A stretch of DNA of 64,000 nucleotides from Poriferisocius sp965200775. GTDB taxonomy: Bacteria; Actinomycetota; Acidimicrobiia; Acidimicrobiales; Bin134. Made by a program: the position numbers and the translations under genes. Below, one piece after another: positions 41,778 to 51,153 of the stretch (the first letter of the stretch is position 1; every line of letters starts with the position of its first letter). The DNA is taken from NCBI GenBank assembly GCA_965200775.1, contig OZ241383.1, positions 124,001 to 188,000 on the forward strand. Reading direction: 5' to 3'. The notes under the pieces were generated by a model. It did no database searches and was not told the origin of the DNA. It saw nothing but the letters and a program-made list of their open reading frames with translations.

Positions 41778-42644
41778 TTAGGCGATGAGGGCTCGGAGGG
41801 TGGCCAGGCGGGGGGCGATGAGGGTTGAGATCACTGTGGGCCGGTCCTGGGGTGGGGCGAGGGCGGCTTCGCCCCACAGGGCTCGACCGACGGTGAACCC
41901 GGAGCAGCCGGATTCCATGGCCACTTCCAATTGGGCCTGGTAGCTCTCGAAGCTGCCCCCGCCAGACAGCAGGGTCCAGGGCATGTCGCAGCGGGCGGAG
42001 ATCTCCTTGCAGGCCGCCGCCCACCGGGACCGGTCGGGGTCGTGGTCGGGATCGACGGGGAACGGCAGCTTCAGCACATCGAAGCCCAGGGGAGCGAAGC
42101 GGTCCACGGTGTCGAGCACGATCCGGGGGCGGGTGGCAGGGTCGTCCACGGCGTAGAACATCGGCTCCACCAGCAGGGGGATCCCGACCCGGCGGCACTC
42201 GGCCCATATGTCGGCCACGGCACCTTCCTGGGCGGCGGCATGGGGGCGGTCGGGCCGGTAGAGCACGAGCAGCTTGGCCGAGGCCGCCCCGCAGTCGGCG
42301 GCGTCCTGCACCGTCCAGCCATCGAGCAGGGCAACCGGTGAGGCTTCGGGGTCGGCCATGTAACCCTGGGCCTCTAAAGCAGCGGTAAAGCCCACGCCGG
42401 CCGGAAGCTCACCGACAAGCTGGGGGATCGAGAACTCCGGCTCCAGCATCACCCCGGTGGCTCCGGCTGCCAGCCCTGCGATCAGGTCCCGTTTGAGGTC
42501 GGTGATGGACACGGCGGTCACCGAGTCGGGACGTTCCGGAGCCATCACAGCCCGCAGCGAGTCTCGGTGGTCCACAGCGAGGACCCCGAACCGCCCGTTG
42601 TGGCTGATGTCGTCGATGCCCACGGCGATACTGCTCTCGACCAT
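41778..42644 (-). CDS. LacD-like class I aldolase, probable inositol-pathway aldolase
   Basis: 288 residues, TIM barrel resembling tagatose 1,6-bisphosphate aldolase and related class I aldolases: GVLAVDHRDSLRAVM, ATGVMLEPEFSIPQLV, SAKLLVLYRP, IPLLVEPMFY, DVLKLPFPVD and LLSGGGSFESY. The Lys in KLPFPV is the likely Schiff-base residue. Last gene of the inositol operon; the obvious job is cleavage of 2-deoxy-5-keto-gluconate 6-phosphate (the IolJ step), for which no other candidate is present. The ATG overlaps the iolB stop as TAATG. Confidence 0.7.
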   Translation of the reverse strand: MVESSIAVGIDDISHNGRFGVLAVDHRDSLRAVMAPERPDSVTAVSITDLKRDLIAGLAAGATGVMLEPEFSIPQLVGELPAGVGFTAALEAQGYMADPEASPVALLDGWTVQDAADCGAASAKLLVLYRPDRPHAAAQEGAVADIWAECRRVGIPLLVEPMFYAVDDPATRPRIVLDTVDRFAPLGFDVLKLPFPVDPDHDPDRSRWAAACKEISARCDMPWTLLSGGGSFESYQAQLEVAMESGCSGFTVGRALWGEAALAPPQDRPTVISTLIAPRLATLRALIA

Positions 42645-43522
42645 TAGGCCACGACGGCGCCGGCCACCGGGAGGGTCCACGCACCGGCTCCCCAGTCGGC
42701 CTCGATCCAGGTGTGCTCGGCGGCGAAGCACGGGGGTGTGCGCCTCTCATCACCGATCAGTTCCCCGGCCAGATAGTTGAGGAAGTACATGTTGGAGCTA
42801 GGGCAGGCCACCGACGTGTGATAGCCCTTGGGCACCAGCACCACGTCACCGTCGCGGGCCACCACCGCTTCGTCGAACCCTTCCTCGGCCCGCCAGTTCC
42901 GGTGCATGGTGTAGCCCTCGGGCCGGTCGAGGCGGAAGTAGTACACCTCCTCCAGGTAGGGGGAGCCGTCCCGCCCGTCGTGGCAGTGAGGGGGCCAGCC
43001 CGACCACGTTCCCCGGGGCACGAACACTTCGTAGAGGATGAGACGTTCGGCGGGCAGCGGATGGGCCAGCGAGTGAACCACCTGTCGGTAGGCCTGACCC
43101 CCGCCCCTGATCTCCACCCGCATCTCTGCGGGTTCGAACACCCGGGTCGGATATAGCCCCTCGGCGGGGGCCGACCCCACCGCCGCGGTCAGTGAGGCAT
43201 CGGTCGATATCCGGTATTCCGTGCCCGGCGGGACGTAGACGATTCGCCCCAGCTCCTCGAACACCGAGGAGCGGCTGATGGCGGCGTCTATGGGGCCTGC
43301 TTCCACCCGCCCCGCTCCCGACAGCGGGACGATTGCCGTCTCCCGGCCGGCCTCGACGCCCGACCAGGGTTCGGACGGGGTGAGTTCCACTACCGAGAAG
43401 GCCACGTTGTCCCAGCCGGCCGAGGCCGGGGTCACGTCCAGGATCCGTCCCGGACCAGCCGAGGGTCGGATCGGGCCCGAAGCCGGCCCAGACGGAGGGC
43501 CGGAGGAGTCAGTACTGGTCAT
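42644..43522 (-). CDS. iolB: 5-deoxy-glucuronate isomerase IolB
   Basis: 292 residues, bicupin enzyme converting 5-deoxy-glucuronate to 2-deoxy-5-keto-gluconate. RVEIRGGGQAYRQVVHSL, the metal-binding WPPHCHDGRDGSPYLEEVYYFR and LVPKGYHTSVACPSSNMYFLNYLAG are classic. The start at 43522 gives a Ser/Pro/Gly-rich lead; it overlaps the upstream SDR gene by 14 bases. Confidence 0.92.
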   Translation of the reverse strand: MTSTDSSGPPSGPASGPIRPSAGPGRILDVTPASAGWDNVAFSVVELTPSEPWSGVEAGRETAIVPLSGAGRVEAGPIDAAISRSSVFEELGRIVYVPPGTEYRISTDASLTAAVGSAPAEGLYPTRVFEPAEMRVEIRGGGQAYRQVVHSLAHPLPAERLILYEVFVPRGTWSGWPPHCHDGRDGSPYLEEVYYFRLDRPEGYTMHRNWRAEEGFDEAVVARDGDVVLVPKGYHTSVACPSSNMYFLNYLAGELIGDERRTPPCFAAEHTWIEADWGAGAWTLPVAGAVVA

Positions 43523-44504
43523 GGTTGCCCCCCGAGGGTGATGAAACGAGATCGCCGGTTTCCATTTCGAGCTTGAACAGCTCCAGTAGCTCGCGAGGGC
43601 CGAGCGGCTGGTAGCCGAGGACCTCGGCGGTGCGAACCGGGGCCAAAGTGGTGTCATAAGGGATGCGAGCACCCGACAGCGACGCCATCATCTCAGGGTC
43701 GGGAGGTACCGACCTCAAAAGAGTTGGGTCTTGGCCGAACACGTCACAGGCCAGGCGGGCCAGCTCCATGCGGCCGCTCGGCTCGGCCCCGCAGCAGTGG
43801 AATATCCCTTTGGCGTCGTCGATGGTCGCCATCAGCCACATGGCTTCGGCGCATTCGCTGGCCAGGCTGGGCGTGGCCGTCATGTTTATTTCGTCGCTCT
43901 CCCACACTCCGAACGGCAGGCCCTGCGACACCACATCCAGCACCGAGGTAACGAAGTAGCCGAAACCGGGGTCCTGGCCTCGTGGCATCTCGTCGCGAGC
44001 CCAGTGGATGCCGTTCACCGCCGACACCCGGGCCACAGCGGCCCGCTCCGCCCGGAGCAGGGCGGCCTGCTCGCTGAGCGCCTTCAGCACGCCGTAGTAG
44101 TTCACCGGATTGGGGGGAGCGTGCTCGTCGGCAGGGGCCTGGGTGCCGTCGAACACCCAGTCGGTGGACACCACGATGAGCTTGGCCCCCACCCGGTTGG
44201 CGGCCTCTGCCAAGGTGATGGTGGCCTCCACGTAGCTGCGCCACCCCAGCTCACGCTGGGCGTAGATTCCGGCCAGGTCGTTGAGGATCATGGCGTGGGC
44301 GATCACGTCGGGGTCGAACCCCTCCACGCTGGCCTGCACCGCATCCCGGTCGAGCAGGTCGAGCGGCTCGATGGTGTAACCCTGGGGTTGGTCGGGGATG
44401 AAGGAGTGGACCGGACAGTGGACCACCGCGTTGTGGCGCTCGGCGAACACCTTGACGATGTTGGAACCGACAAAGCCGGTGCCCCCGGTGACGTAAGCCC
44501 TCAT
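43509..44504 (-). CDS. SDR-family NAD(P)-binding protein, RmlD-like
   Basis: 331 residues. TGGTGFVGSNIV, VVSTDWVFDGTQAP and NYYGVLKALSEQ (catalytic Tyr/Lys) match the dTDP-4-dehydrorhamnose reductase-type extended SDRs. In the middle of the inositol operon it probably acts on an inositol derivative or a sugar, not on dTDP-rhamnose. AGGAGC ribosome binding site in front of ATG 44504. Exact substrate unknown. Confidence 0.75.
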   Translation of the reverse strand: MRAYVTGGTGFVGSNIVKVFAERHNAVVHCPVHSFIPDQPQGYTIEPLDLLDRDAVQASVEGFDPDVIAHAMILNDLAGIYAQRELGWRSYVEATITLAEAANRVGAKLIVVSTDWVFDGTQAPADEHAPPNPVNYYGVLKALSEQAALLRAERAAVARVSAVNGIHWARDEMPRGQDPGFGYFVTSVLDVVSQGLPFGVWESDEINMTATPSLASECAEAMWLMATIDDAKGIFHCCGAEPSGRMELARLACDVFGQDPTLLRSVPPDPEMMASLSGARIPYDTTLAPVRTAEVLGYQPLGPRELLELFKLEMETGDLVSSPSGGNHDQY

Positions 44505-44578
44505 GGTTGGCTGCTCCTGAGATGGGGTAGAAGATGGCTGGTCATGGTCGCTTGGCGAACTGGCATGGTCTCGAACCC

Positions 44579-45586
44579 TCAGGTGATCTCGTCGGTTCGT
44601 ACCGGGCGCTGCTCCCGCACCGAACGCCACGCGGCCAGCCCGATCACCAGCGGGGCCCGGCCGTCGGCCAATGTGACCGGCGAAGGTGCGCCACCCACCA
44701 CATCCAAAAAAGCAGCCCACTGGGCCAGGTAGGAGGGGATGTACCGCTCGAGGAAGAAATAGGGCAGCGTCGGCCCCCGAGACCCATCGGCGGTGCGGGT
44801 GGTCGCGGTGGCTGTCAACGGGTTCTCCGAAGCAGCCATGCCCCCGGAACCGAACGCCTCCACCCGCTGGTCGTAGCCGTAAACCGCCTGGCGGCTGTTG
44901 TCGATGGTGCTGATGGCCCCGTTGGCGTGGTGGCAGACGATCACCGCAGTGTCGAGATCACCGACCTCCCCGATGGCCGGGTCGATGAGCACCGCGCCGG
45001 TGGCGTACACCTCGGTGACCTCGCTCCCGGTGATGAAGCGGATCATGTCGAAGTCGTGGATGGTCATGTCGCAGAAGATCCCGCCCGATTCATCCAGGTA
45101 CATCAGCGGAGGGGGCGCCGGGTCGCGGCTGGAGACCCGCACCAGGTGGACATCGCCGATCTCACCCGAGGCCACCTGATTGTGAACATAGCGATGGCTA
45201 GGATCGAAACGGCGGTTGAACCCCACCTGCACCGGAATGCCGGCGGCCTCGGCGGCGGCGATACCCCGGTCGACTTCGGCCAGGTTGAGGCCCAGCGGCT
45301 TCTCCACGAACGCAGCCTTTCCGGCCTCGGCCGCCGCCACCAGCAGGTCCACATGGGTGTGGGTGGAGCTGCACACCGCCACAGCATCCACGTCGGCGGC
45401 TTCGAGCAGGGCCCCTGGCGATGGGGCGTGGCGTGTACCCAGTTCGGTGGCCAGCGCGGCCGCTGCGTCGTCCACCACGTCGTACACCGCTGCCAGCTCG
45501 GCCCCGGCCACCTGGTGGGTGATCAGCTCGGCGTGCATCCGCCCGATCCGACCGCAGCCCAACACCCCGATACGAACAGTGTTCAT
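44579..45586 (-). CDS. iolG: Inositol 2-dehydrogenase IolG (Gfo/Idh/MocA family)
   Basis: 335 residues. Rossmann GVLGCGRIGRMHAELI, the family EKPLGLNLAE (catalytic Lys), QVGFNRRFDPSHRY and GGIFCDMTIHDFDMIRF with the catalytic His/Asp, as in inositol dehydrogenases. Oxidises myo-inositol (or a stereoisomer) to scyllo-inosose with NAD. ATG overlaps the upstream desaturase-Rieske stop as ATGA. Confidence 0.88.
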   Translation of the reverse strand: MNTVRIGVLGCGRIGRMHAELITHQVAGAELAAVYDVVDDAAAALATELGTRHAPSPGALLEAADVDAVAVCSSTHTHVDLLVAAAEAGKAAFVEKPLGLNLAEVDRGIAAAEAAGIPVQVGFNRRFDPSHRYVHNQVASGEIGDVHLVRVSSRDPAPPPLMYLDESGGIFCDMTIHDFDMIRFITGSEVTEVYATGAVLIDPAIGEVGDLDTAVIVCHHANGAISTIDNSRQAVYGYDQRVEAFGSGGMAASENPLTATATTRTADGSRGPTLPYFFLERYIPSYLAQWAAFLDVVGGAPSPVTLADGRAPLVIGLAAWRSVREQRPVRTDEIT

Positions 45587-47031
45587 GGGCGCTCCCTTTC
45601 CGACGCTGCCTTCAGGGCAGACACCACCCGACCGCTGCGGATCTCCACGGGGTAAAGGGCCAGCGGTTTCTTGGCCGGGCGGCGCACCGCCTCGCCGGTG
45701 CGGAGGTCGAAACGCCCGTTGTGCTTGGGGCATTCCACCACGTAGTCCAGCACCGCGCCCTCTGCCAGGTGGGCCTCCTGGTGGGTGCAGAGTCCGTCGC
45801 TGCACACCAGGGTGCCGTCGGCCAGGCAGAACAGGGCGTAGGTGGCGTCGCCCACGTCAAGCCGCCTTACCCCACCGGGAGCGAGCTCGTCGGCCGGGCC
45901 CAGGTCGAACCAGCCATCGTGACGGTTACCGGCCCAAACGGTGTGCCCGGTGTTCACGTGCGACCGGCCGGCGCCGGCCACATCCGGCAGGTCGGGGCGG
46001 GGCTTGTCGTAGGCCGGGTCGCGCCACTGGCGCCGCAGGGTGGCCAGGATGTCCCGGTAGGCCGACCAGGTACCGGGCGACGCCGGGGCCAGGTGGTACT
46101 TCACCTCGTGGTGCAGCGCGGGGAGGGCGTAGTAGGGCACCGAGGGGAAGATGTGGTGCTCCACGTGGTAGTTCATGTTGGAGTACAGGAAGCGGAAGAC
46201 CGGGTTCATGTACACGGTTCGGGTGTTGAGGCGGTGGTCGAGCACGTTCTCCCGCAGCCCTGCGTGCTGTGTGATGGCGAAGAACACCATGAGCCAGGCC
46301 CCGTAGATGGTGGGCAGCCCCACAAACAGCAGGGGCACGATGGTCCACGCCGCCACCGACCAGGCTGTCACCCCGGCCAGGATGGCGATGTAGGCCCGGG
46401 ACTCCCACCGCAGCTTGCCCAGCTCGTCTGCCGGAATGAACGAGCGGGCCTCCTCGTCGATGCGTCCCACGGCGTGCTCGGCGGTGCGCAGAACCATCTT
46501 GGGTACGTTCAAGATGGGCAGGAACACGAGGGTCACCGCACCGGCCGACGAGGGGCGGGGGAAGATGATCTCGGCGTCACGCCCCACCACGATGGTGTCG
46601 GTGTGGTGCCGCACATGAGACCACCGCCACAGGGTGGGCTGGCGCAGCAGCATGAACGAGGCCAGGTAGTACACCACGTCGTTTAGCCGCTTGGACTTGA
46701 AGGCCGTCCCGTGGCCGCACTCGTGCCAGCGGGAGTCACCGGCTCCCCCGTATAGGGCGCCGTAGGCCGCGAAGGCCGGGACGGCCCACCAGGAGCCCAG
46801 CGAGATGAAGGCCAGGTAGCCGAATCCCCCCAGCAGGGCCAGCCAGGCCACGGTGTCCACCCCGGCCCGAACGTTGCCCCTCACCTGAAGCTCGCGCAAC
46901 CGCTCGGGGTCGATCGGGGGGCGGAACCACTCGGCCTCCACCAGGCCTGCACTTTCCGCTCGGGCGGCCTCCGGTCCGCCGACCCGGTAGTCACGCCCGG
47001 CGGCACTCACCGGTGCCTCCTCGATCACCAT
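45583..47031 (-). CDS. Membrane fatty-acid-desaturase-type oxygenase fused to a Rieske ferredoxin (MocD+MocE-like)
   Basis: 482 residues. The first about 370 hold the three histidine boxes of a membrane di-iron enzyme (WHECGHGTAF, HVRHHTD, NYHVEHHIFPSVPYYALP) and several membrane helices. The last about 110 form a Rieske [2Fe-2S] domain with CTHQEAHL and CPKHNGRFDL. In rhizopine catabolism a desaturase-like MocD and a Rieske ferredoxin MocE work together; here they would be one chain. Position inside the inositol operon, overlapping iolD and iolG, supports demethylation of an O-methyl inositol compound. A lipid desaturase is the main alternative. Confidence 0.75.
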   Translation of the reverse strand: MVIEEAPVSAAGRDYRVGGPEAARAESAGLVEAEWFRPPIDPERLRELQVRGNVRAGVDTVAWLALLGGFGYLAFISLGSWWAVPAFAAYGALYGGAGDSRWHECGHGTAFKSKRLNDVVYYLASFMLLRQPTLWRWSHVRHHTDTIVVGRDAEIIFPRPSSAGAVTLVFLPILNVPKMVLRTAEHAVGRIDEEARSFIPADELGKLRWESRAYIAILAGVTAWSVAAWTIVPLLFVGLPTIYGAWLMVFFAITQHAGLRENVLDHRLNTRTVYMNPVFRFLYSNMNYHVEHHIFPSVPYYALPALHHEVKYHLAPASPGTWSAYRDILATLRRQWRDPAYDKPRPDLPDVAGAGRSHVNTGHTVWAGNRHDGWFDLGPADELAPGGVRRLDVGDATYALFCLADGTLVCSDGLCTHQEAHLAEGAVLDYVVECPKHNGRFDLRTGEAVRRPAKKPLALYPVEIRSGRVVSALKAASERERP

Positions 47032-48968
47032 CCCACCCTCTGGGCCGACTTGTCGGATTCCATCGCGGCCCGGGCTGCTCGCACATCGGGGCTGGCGCTT
47101 ACCTCGGGCACCCCCACCTCCCAGAACGAACCACCCTCGGTCCACCGGTAAGCGTGTGTCCGCAGGGCGATCACGTAGGTGCGCTCGGAGGCCCGGGACC
47201 TTCCGAAAGCGGCCTCCAGTTCGGCGATTGTGGACACGGTCTCGGCCTCACAGCCCATCGACGCGGCGTGGGCGGCGAAGTCTACCGCGGTTACCTCCTG
47301 CACCCGGGAATCGACGATGAGGTTGTTGAACGGCACCCCTCCCTGGGCCAACTGCAAGCGGTTGATCACCGCGTAGCCCCCGTTGTCGCACACGATCACG
47401 ATGAGCTTGTGGCCGGTCAGCACCGTGCTGTACAGGTCGCTGTTCATCATCAGGTAGGAGCCGTCGCCCACCAGCACCACCACCTCCCGGTCGGGCAACG
47501 CCATCTTGGCCCCCCACCCGCCGGAGATCTCGTAGCCCATGCAGGAGTAGCCGTACTCGCAGTCGAAGGAGTGGACGGACCGGCCCCGCCACCCGTTCAC
47601 CAGTTCGCCGGGGAACCCTCCGGCAGCAGCCAGCACGTAGGTGGACTCGCCGGCGGCCCGATCAACCACCCCCACCACCTGGGCGTAGGTTGGAAGGTCG
47701 GCCTGATCGTCCCCATCATCCCCGGTGGCCTGGTTGGGGGCGGCCACTATCTCGGGAGCGGCGATCTTGTCGATGTAGGCGTGGTACTGCGAGGTTTCCG
47801 ACGAAGCCCGATCGGACCATTCCTCTGGTCCCCGGTAGCGGCCCAGCGCAGCGCTCAGCTCGTCGAGACCCTCGCGGGCGTCGGCCACCAGCGGTAGCGA
47901 CCGGTGTTTGGTGGCGTCGAAGCGGGCCGCGTTCAGGCCGATGATCCGAACCTCATCGCCGCCTCCGAACACGGTCCACGATCCGGTCACGAAGTCCCCG
48001 AGGCGGGTGCCCACCGCCAGCACCACGTCGGCCTCGGCGGCCATGGCGTTGGCCGAGGTGCAGCCGGTCACGCCGATGGGGCCGCAGTTGAGCCGGTGGT
48101 CTGCCACCAGCGAGGTGCGCCCGGCCACCGTCTCCACCACCGGGATGTTGTGGGCTTCGGCGAAGTCACGCAGGCGGTCCTCGGCCAGCGACCAGTGAAC
48201 CCCGCCCCCGGCGATGATGAGCGGTCGCTCGGCGGCGGCCAGCGCGTCGGCAGCCCGGCGCAGCTCCCCGGTATCGGGCCGGGGACGGCGAATCTCGTGA
48301 ACCGTCTCCTCGAAGAACCGGGCCGGGAAGTCGAAGGCCTCGCCCTGTATGTCCTGGGGGAGGCTGATAAAGGCCGGTCCACACTCGCCAGGGTCGAGCA
48401 TGGTGTGTATTGCATGGGGCAGGGAATGGGTGATCTGCTCGGGAGCGGTGATCCGGTCCCAGTAACGCACCACCGGTTTGAAGGCGTCGTTGACGGTGGT
48501 GGCCGGAGCGTTGAAGTGCTCAACCTGCTGCAGCACCGGGTCGGGGATGCGGCTGTTGAAGGTGTCACCGGCCAGCAGCAGTAGGGGCATCCGGTTGGCC
48601 ATGGCCACCGCGGCGGCGGTCACCATGTTGGTGGCACCGGGGCCGATGGAGCTGGTGGCGGCCATGATGCGGCGGCGGCGGTTGGCCTTGGCGAAGGCCA
48701 CCGCGGCCAGGGCCATGCCCTGCTCGTTTTGGCCTCTCCAGGTGGGCAGCGCCTCGCCGGCCTGTTCCAGCTCGTGTCCGAGGCAGGTGACGTTGCCGTG
48801 GCCGAAGATGGCGAACACCCCGGCGAACAGCGGGACGGTGCCGTCCCTGGCTTCAGGGCCGCCCCGCACGTGGTCGGGACCGGCAACCTCGGGGCCCACC
48901 GCCGCGATGCGTTGGGCGGCCATGTAGCGCACGATGGCCCCCGACGCCGTGATGCGGATGGTATCCAT
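47025..48968 (-). CDS. iolD: 3D-(3,5/4)-trihydroxycyclohexane-1,2-dione acylhydrolase IolD
   Basis: 647 residues, TPP-dependent ring-opening hydrolase of the myo-inositol pathway. FAIFGHGNVTCLGHELEQ, GQNEQGMALAAVAFAKANRRRR, SSIGPGATNMVTAAAVAMANR, and the TPP motif VVLVGDGSYLMMNSDLYSTV with NGGYAVINRLQ. This fold is acetolactate-synthase-like, but the insertion pattern is IolD. Overlaps the desaturase-Rieske gene by 7 bases. Confidence 0.93.
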   Translation of the reverse strand: MDTIRITASGAIVRYMAAQRIAAVGPEVAGPDHVRGGPEARDGTVPLFAGVFAIFGHGNVTCLGHELEQAGEALPTWRGQNEQGMALAAVAFAKANRRRRIMAATSSIGPGATNMVTAAAVAMANRMPLLLLAGDTFNSRIPDPVLQQVEHFNAPATTVNDAFKPVVRYWDRITAPEQITHSLPHAIHTMLDPGECGPAFISLPQDIQGEAFDFPARFFEETVHEIRRPRPDTGELRRAADALAAAERPLIIAGGGVHWSLAEDRLRDFAEAHNIPVVETVAGRTSLVADHRLNCGPIGVTGCTSANAMAAEADVVLAVGTRLGDFVTGSWTVFGGGDEVRIIGLNAARFDATKHRSLPLVADAREGLDELSAALGRYRGPEEWSDRASSETSQYHAYIDKIAAPEIVAAPNQATGDDGDDQADLPTYAQVVGVVDRAAGESTYVLAAAGGFPGELVNGWRGRSVHSFDCEYGYSCMGYEISGGWGAKMALPDREVVVLVGDGSYLMMNSDLYSTVLTGHKLIVIVCDNGGYAVINRLQLAQGGVPFNNLIVDSRVQEVTAVDFAAHAASMGCEAETVSTIAELEAAFGRSRASERTYVIALRTHAYRWTEGGSFWEVGVPEVSASPDVRAARAAMESDKSAQRVGW

Positions 48969-48980
48969 GGCTTGCCCCTC

Positions 48981-50156
48981 TCAGTCGATCCTCAACGACT
49001 CCACGTCTTCCCACCGGCCAGTTTCCCAGCTTTTGAGCATGGCGGCCTGCACGCTCACGCAGGCCAGCGCCTGCTCCATGCCAGCGCCGTGGGGCCGTCC
49101 CTCGGCCACCGCCGAGAGGAATTCGTGGTCCTGGATGGCCACAAGGTCCTCGAAGCCGATGGAGTTGGCGTCGCCGGGGACGAAGGCCCCGTGGTAGGGG
49201 TGGCGCTCGCCAGCGCGCACCGTGGTGTAGCCCTGCTGGGGGTCGGCGGCCCGGAAGTGTTGGAGCTCGTTGAGGGTCTCGTGGTTCCAGCTCAGCGCCC
49301 CCTCGGTGCCGTAAACGTCGAACGCCATCTGGCTCTGCGGACCGACGATGGCCCGCCCGGCCTCGAACACGCCCCGGCTACCGTTCGCGAACACAGCCAG
49401 CGCTCCGAAGTAGTCCTCGTTGGTGACCTCACCGGTGGGATCGCCGGGCTTGCCCCGGTCGTAGTGGGTGCCCGCTTCCGACGGCAGCGGGCGCTGCTTG
49501 ATGAACGTCTCCCCGGTGCCCACCACCCGGGTGATCGGTCCGTTGAGCATCATGGCCAGGTCCACGGCGTGGCTCAGGATGTCGGTGGTGACCCCGTGGC
49601 CGGCCTGGTCGATCAGAAAGCGCCAAGAAAGTAGGCCCAGCGGGTCGGCCCCGTACATGGAGAAGAACCGCCCCCGGTAGTTGGTTATCTCCCCCAGGTC
49701 GCCGGCTTCGATGAGTCGGCGGGCGTGCAGCACCAGCGGGGCGAAGCGGTAGTTGTAGCCCACACCGGTGACGACCCCGGCCCGGCGGCAGGCTTGTTCG
49801 ATCCGGGCGGTTTGGACCGGGGTTCCCCCGGCCGGCTTCTCGCAGAACACATGCTTTCCGGCTTCGGCGGCCGCGGTGGCCACCGGCTCGTGGAGCATGT
49901 TGGGAGCGCAGATCACCACCACGTCGGCGTCGGGATGGTCCACCGCGGCCCGCCAATCGCCGGTTGTATCCCTGAAACCGAAGGCGCTCCTGGCGGCGTG
50001 GAGCCGGGAATCGACGGTGTCGGAGCACACCACCAGGTCGGGGTGGTAGGGCCGATCCTCGAACAGGGTGGGCAGGCGGAGGTAGGAGCGGGAGTGGGCC
50101 TGCCCCATCCACCCGAATCCCACCACGGCCAGCCCGATGCGCCTTGGGGCGGTCAT
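48981..50156 (-). CDS. Gfo/Idh/MocA-family oxidoreductase
   Basis: 391 residues. VVGFGWMGQAHSRSYLRLP, CEKPAGGTPVQTARIEQA, GVGYNYRFAPLVLHARRLI and DQAGHGVTTDILSHAVDLAM. Longer than IolG and from a different subgroup; likely a second inositol or glycoside dehydrogenase (for example scyllo-inositol or a sugar conjugate). ATGA overlap with the hydroxyacid dehydrogenase. Confidence 0.82.
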   Translation of the reverse strand: MTAPRRIGLAVVGFGWMGQAHSRSYLRLPTLFEDRPYHPDLVVCSDTVDSRLHAARSAFGFRDTTGDWRAAVDHPDADVVVICAPNMLHEPVATAAAEAGKHVFCEKPAGGTPVQTARIEQACRRAGVVTGVGYNYRFAPLVLHARRLIEAGDLGEITNYRGRFFSMYGADPLGLLSWRFLIDQAGHGVTTDILSHAVDLAMMLNGPITRVVGTGETFIKQRPLPSEAGTHYDRGKPGDPTGEVTNEDYFGALAVFANGSRGVFEAGRAIVGPQSQMAFDVYGTEGALSWNHETLNELQHFRAADPQQGYTTVRAGERHPYHGAFVPGDANSIGFEDLVAIQDHEFLSAVAEGRPHGAGMEQALACVSVQAAMLKSWETGRWEDVESLRID

Positions 50157-51124
50157 TGGTTGGTTACGGTGCGACGGTCGACGCTGGGATGGGCGGCGGC
50201 CGGGTCGAGCAGGTGCTCGGGGGTGCCGCCCCGCAGCCAGGTCACGGCCTGCTCCACCGCCTGGCCCACCAGGCGGACGAGGCCCACGGTGGTGGCCGAG
50301 GCCACGTGGGGGGTGACCACCACGTTTTCCCGGCCCAGCAGCGGATGGTCGGGGGGGAGGGGCTCGGGTTCGGTCACATCAAGGCCGGCACCCGCCACTT
50401 GGCCCGAGTCGAGTGCGTCGAGCAGGGCTTGTTGATCCAGCAGGGCACCCCGGGCGCAGTTGACGATGACCACGCCAGGGCTCATGGCCGCCAGTGAATC
50501 GGGATTGATTATGTGGCGGGTCTCGGGCGTGGCCGGGGCGTGAAGCGAGACCACATCGGACTCGGCCCAAAGCCGGTCAAGTTCCACCAGCTCGCCCACC
50601 GGGGAGGCCGACAGGTACGGGTCGTAAACGAGCACGCTCATGCCCAGGGCCTCGGCGTAATGCCCTAGGAGACTGCCGATGCGCCCGCATCCCACCAGTC
50701 CCAGGGTGCGCCCGTCCAGCTCGAGCGCCCCGGCTCCGGTGATCTGGCGGGGTCCGCCGGGGAAGCCCTTGGCGAGGCGTTGCTCGGATACCTTGAGCCG
50801 CTTGGTCACCGCCAGCATCAGGGCCAGCGCGTGCTCGGCAGTGGAGACGGTGGGAGCGTCGGGGGTGTTGCAGGCCGCCACCCCTTGAGCGGCACAGGCC
50901 GCCACGTCCACGTTGTCGTAGCCGATGCCGGAACGGGCCACCACCTTGAGGTTGGGAAGACGGCGGCAAGCGTCGACGTCCCACGGCTGGTCCGCGGCCA
51001 CCACCACGCCGTCGGCCGAGTCAGGGCCGTCCACCAACTCCACGTCGGGAGGGATGGCAACGCCGGCCGGGGGGGTCCGGTCGATCCAGATCCGGATCTT
51101 GGATTCGGCGCTGGTCATGGTCAT
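50153..51124 (-). CDS. D-isomer specific 2-hydroxyacid dehydrogenase
   Basis: 323 residues. NAD-binding GLVGCGRIGSLLGHYA, VVSLHAPATPETRHIIN, VIVNCARGALLDQQAL, LDVTEPEPLPPDHPLL and NVVVTPHVASAT with the catalytic His. Reduces or oxidises a 2-hydroxyacid in the cytoplasm; substrate unknown. ATG 51124 has GAGG seven bases upstream. Unusual member of an inositol operon. Confidence 0.85.
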   Translation of the reverse strand: MTMTSAESKIRIWIDRTPPAGVAIPPDVELVDGPDSADGVVVAADQPWDVDACRRLPNLKVVARSGIGYDNVDVAACAAQGVAACNTPDAPTVSTAEHALALMLAVTKRLKVSEQRLAKGFPGGPRQITGAGALELDGRTLGLVGCGRIGSLLGHYAEALGMSVLVYDPYLSASPVGELVELDRLWAESDVVSLHAPATPETRHIINPDSLAAMSPGVVIVNCARGALLDQQALLDALDSGQVAGAGLDVTEPEPLPPDHPLLGRENVVVTPHVASATTVGLVRLVGQAVEQAVTWLRGGTPEHLLDPAAAHPSVDRRTVTNQ

Positions 51125-51153
51125 GCTCAAACCTCAGGGCGATTCGTTGGGGA

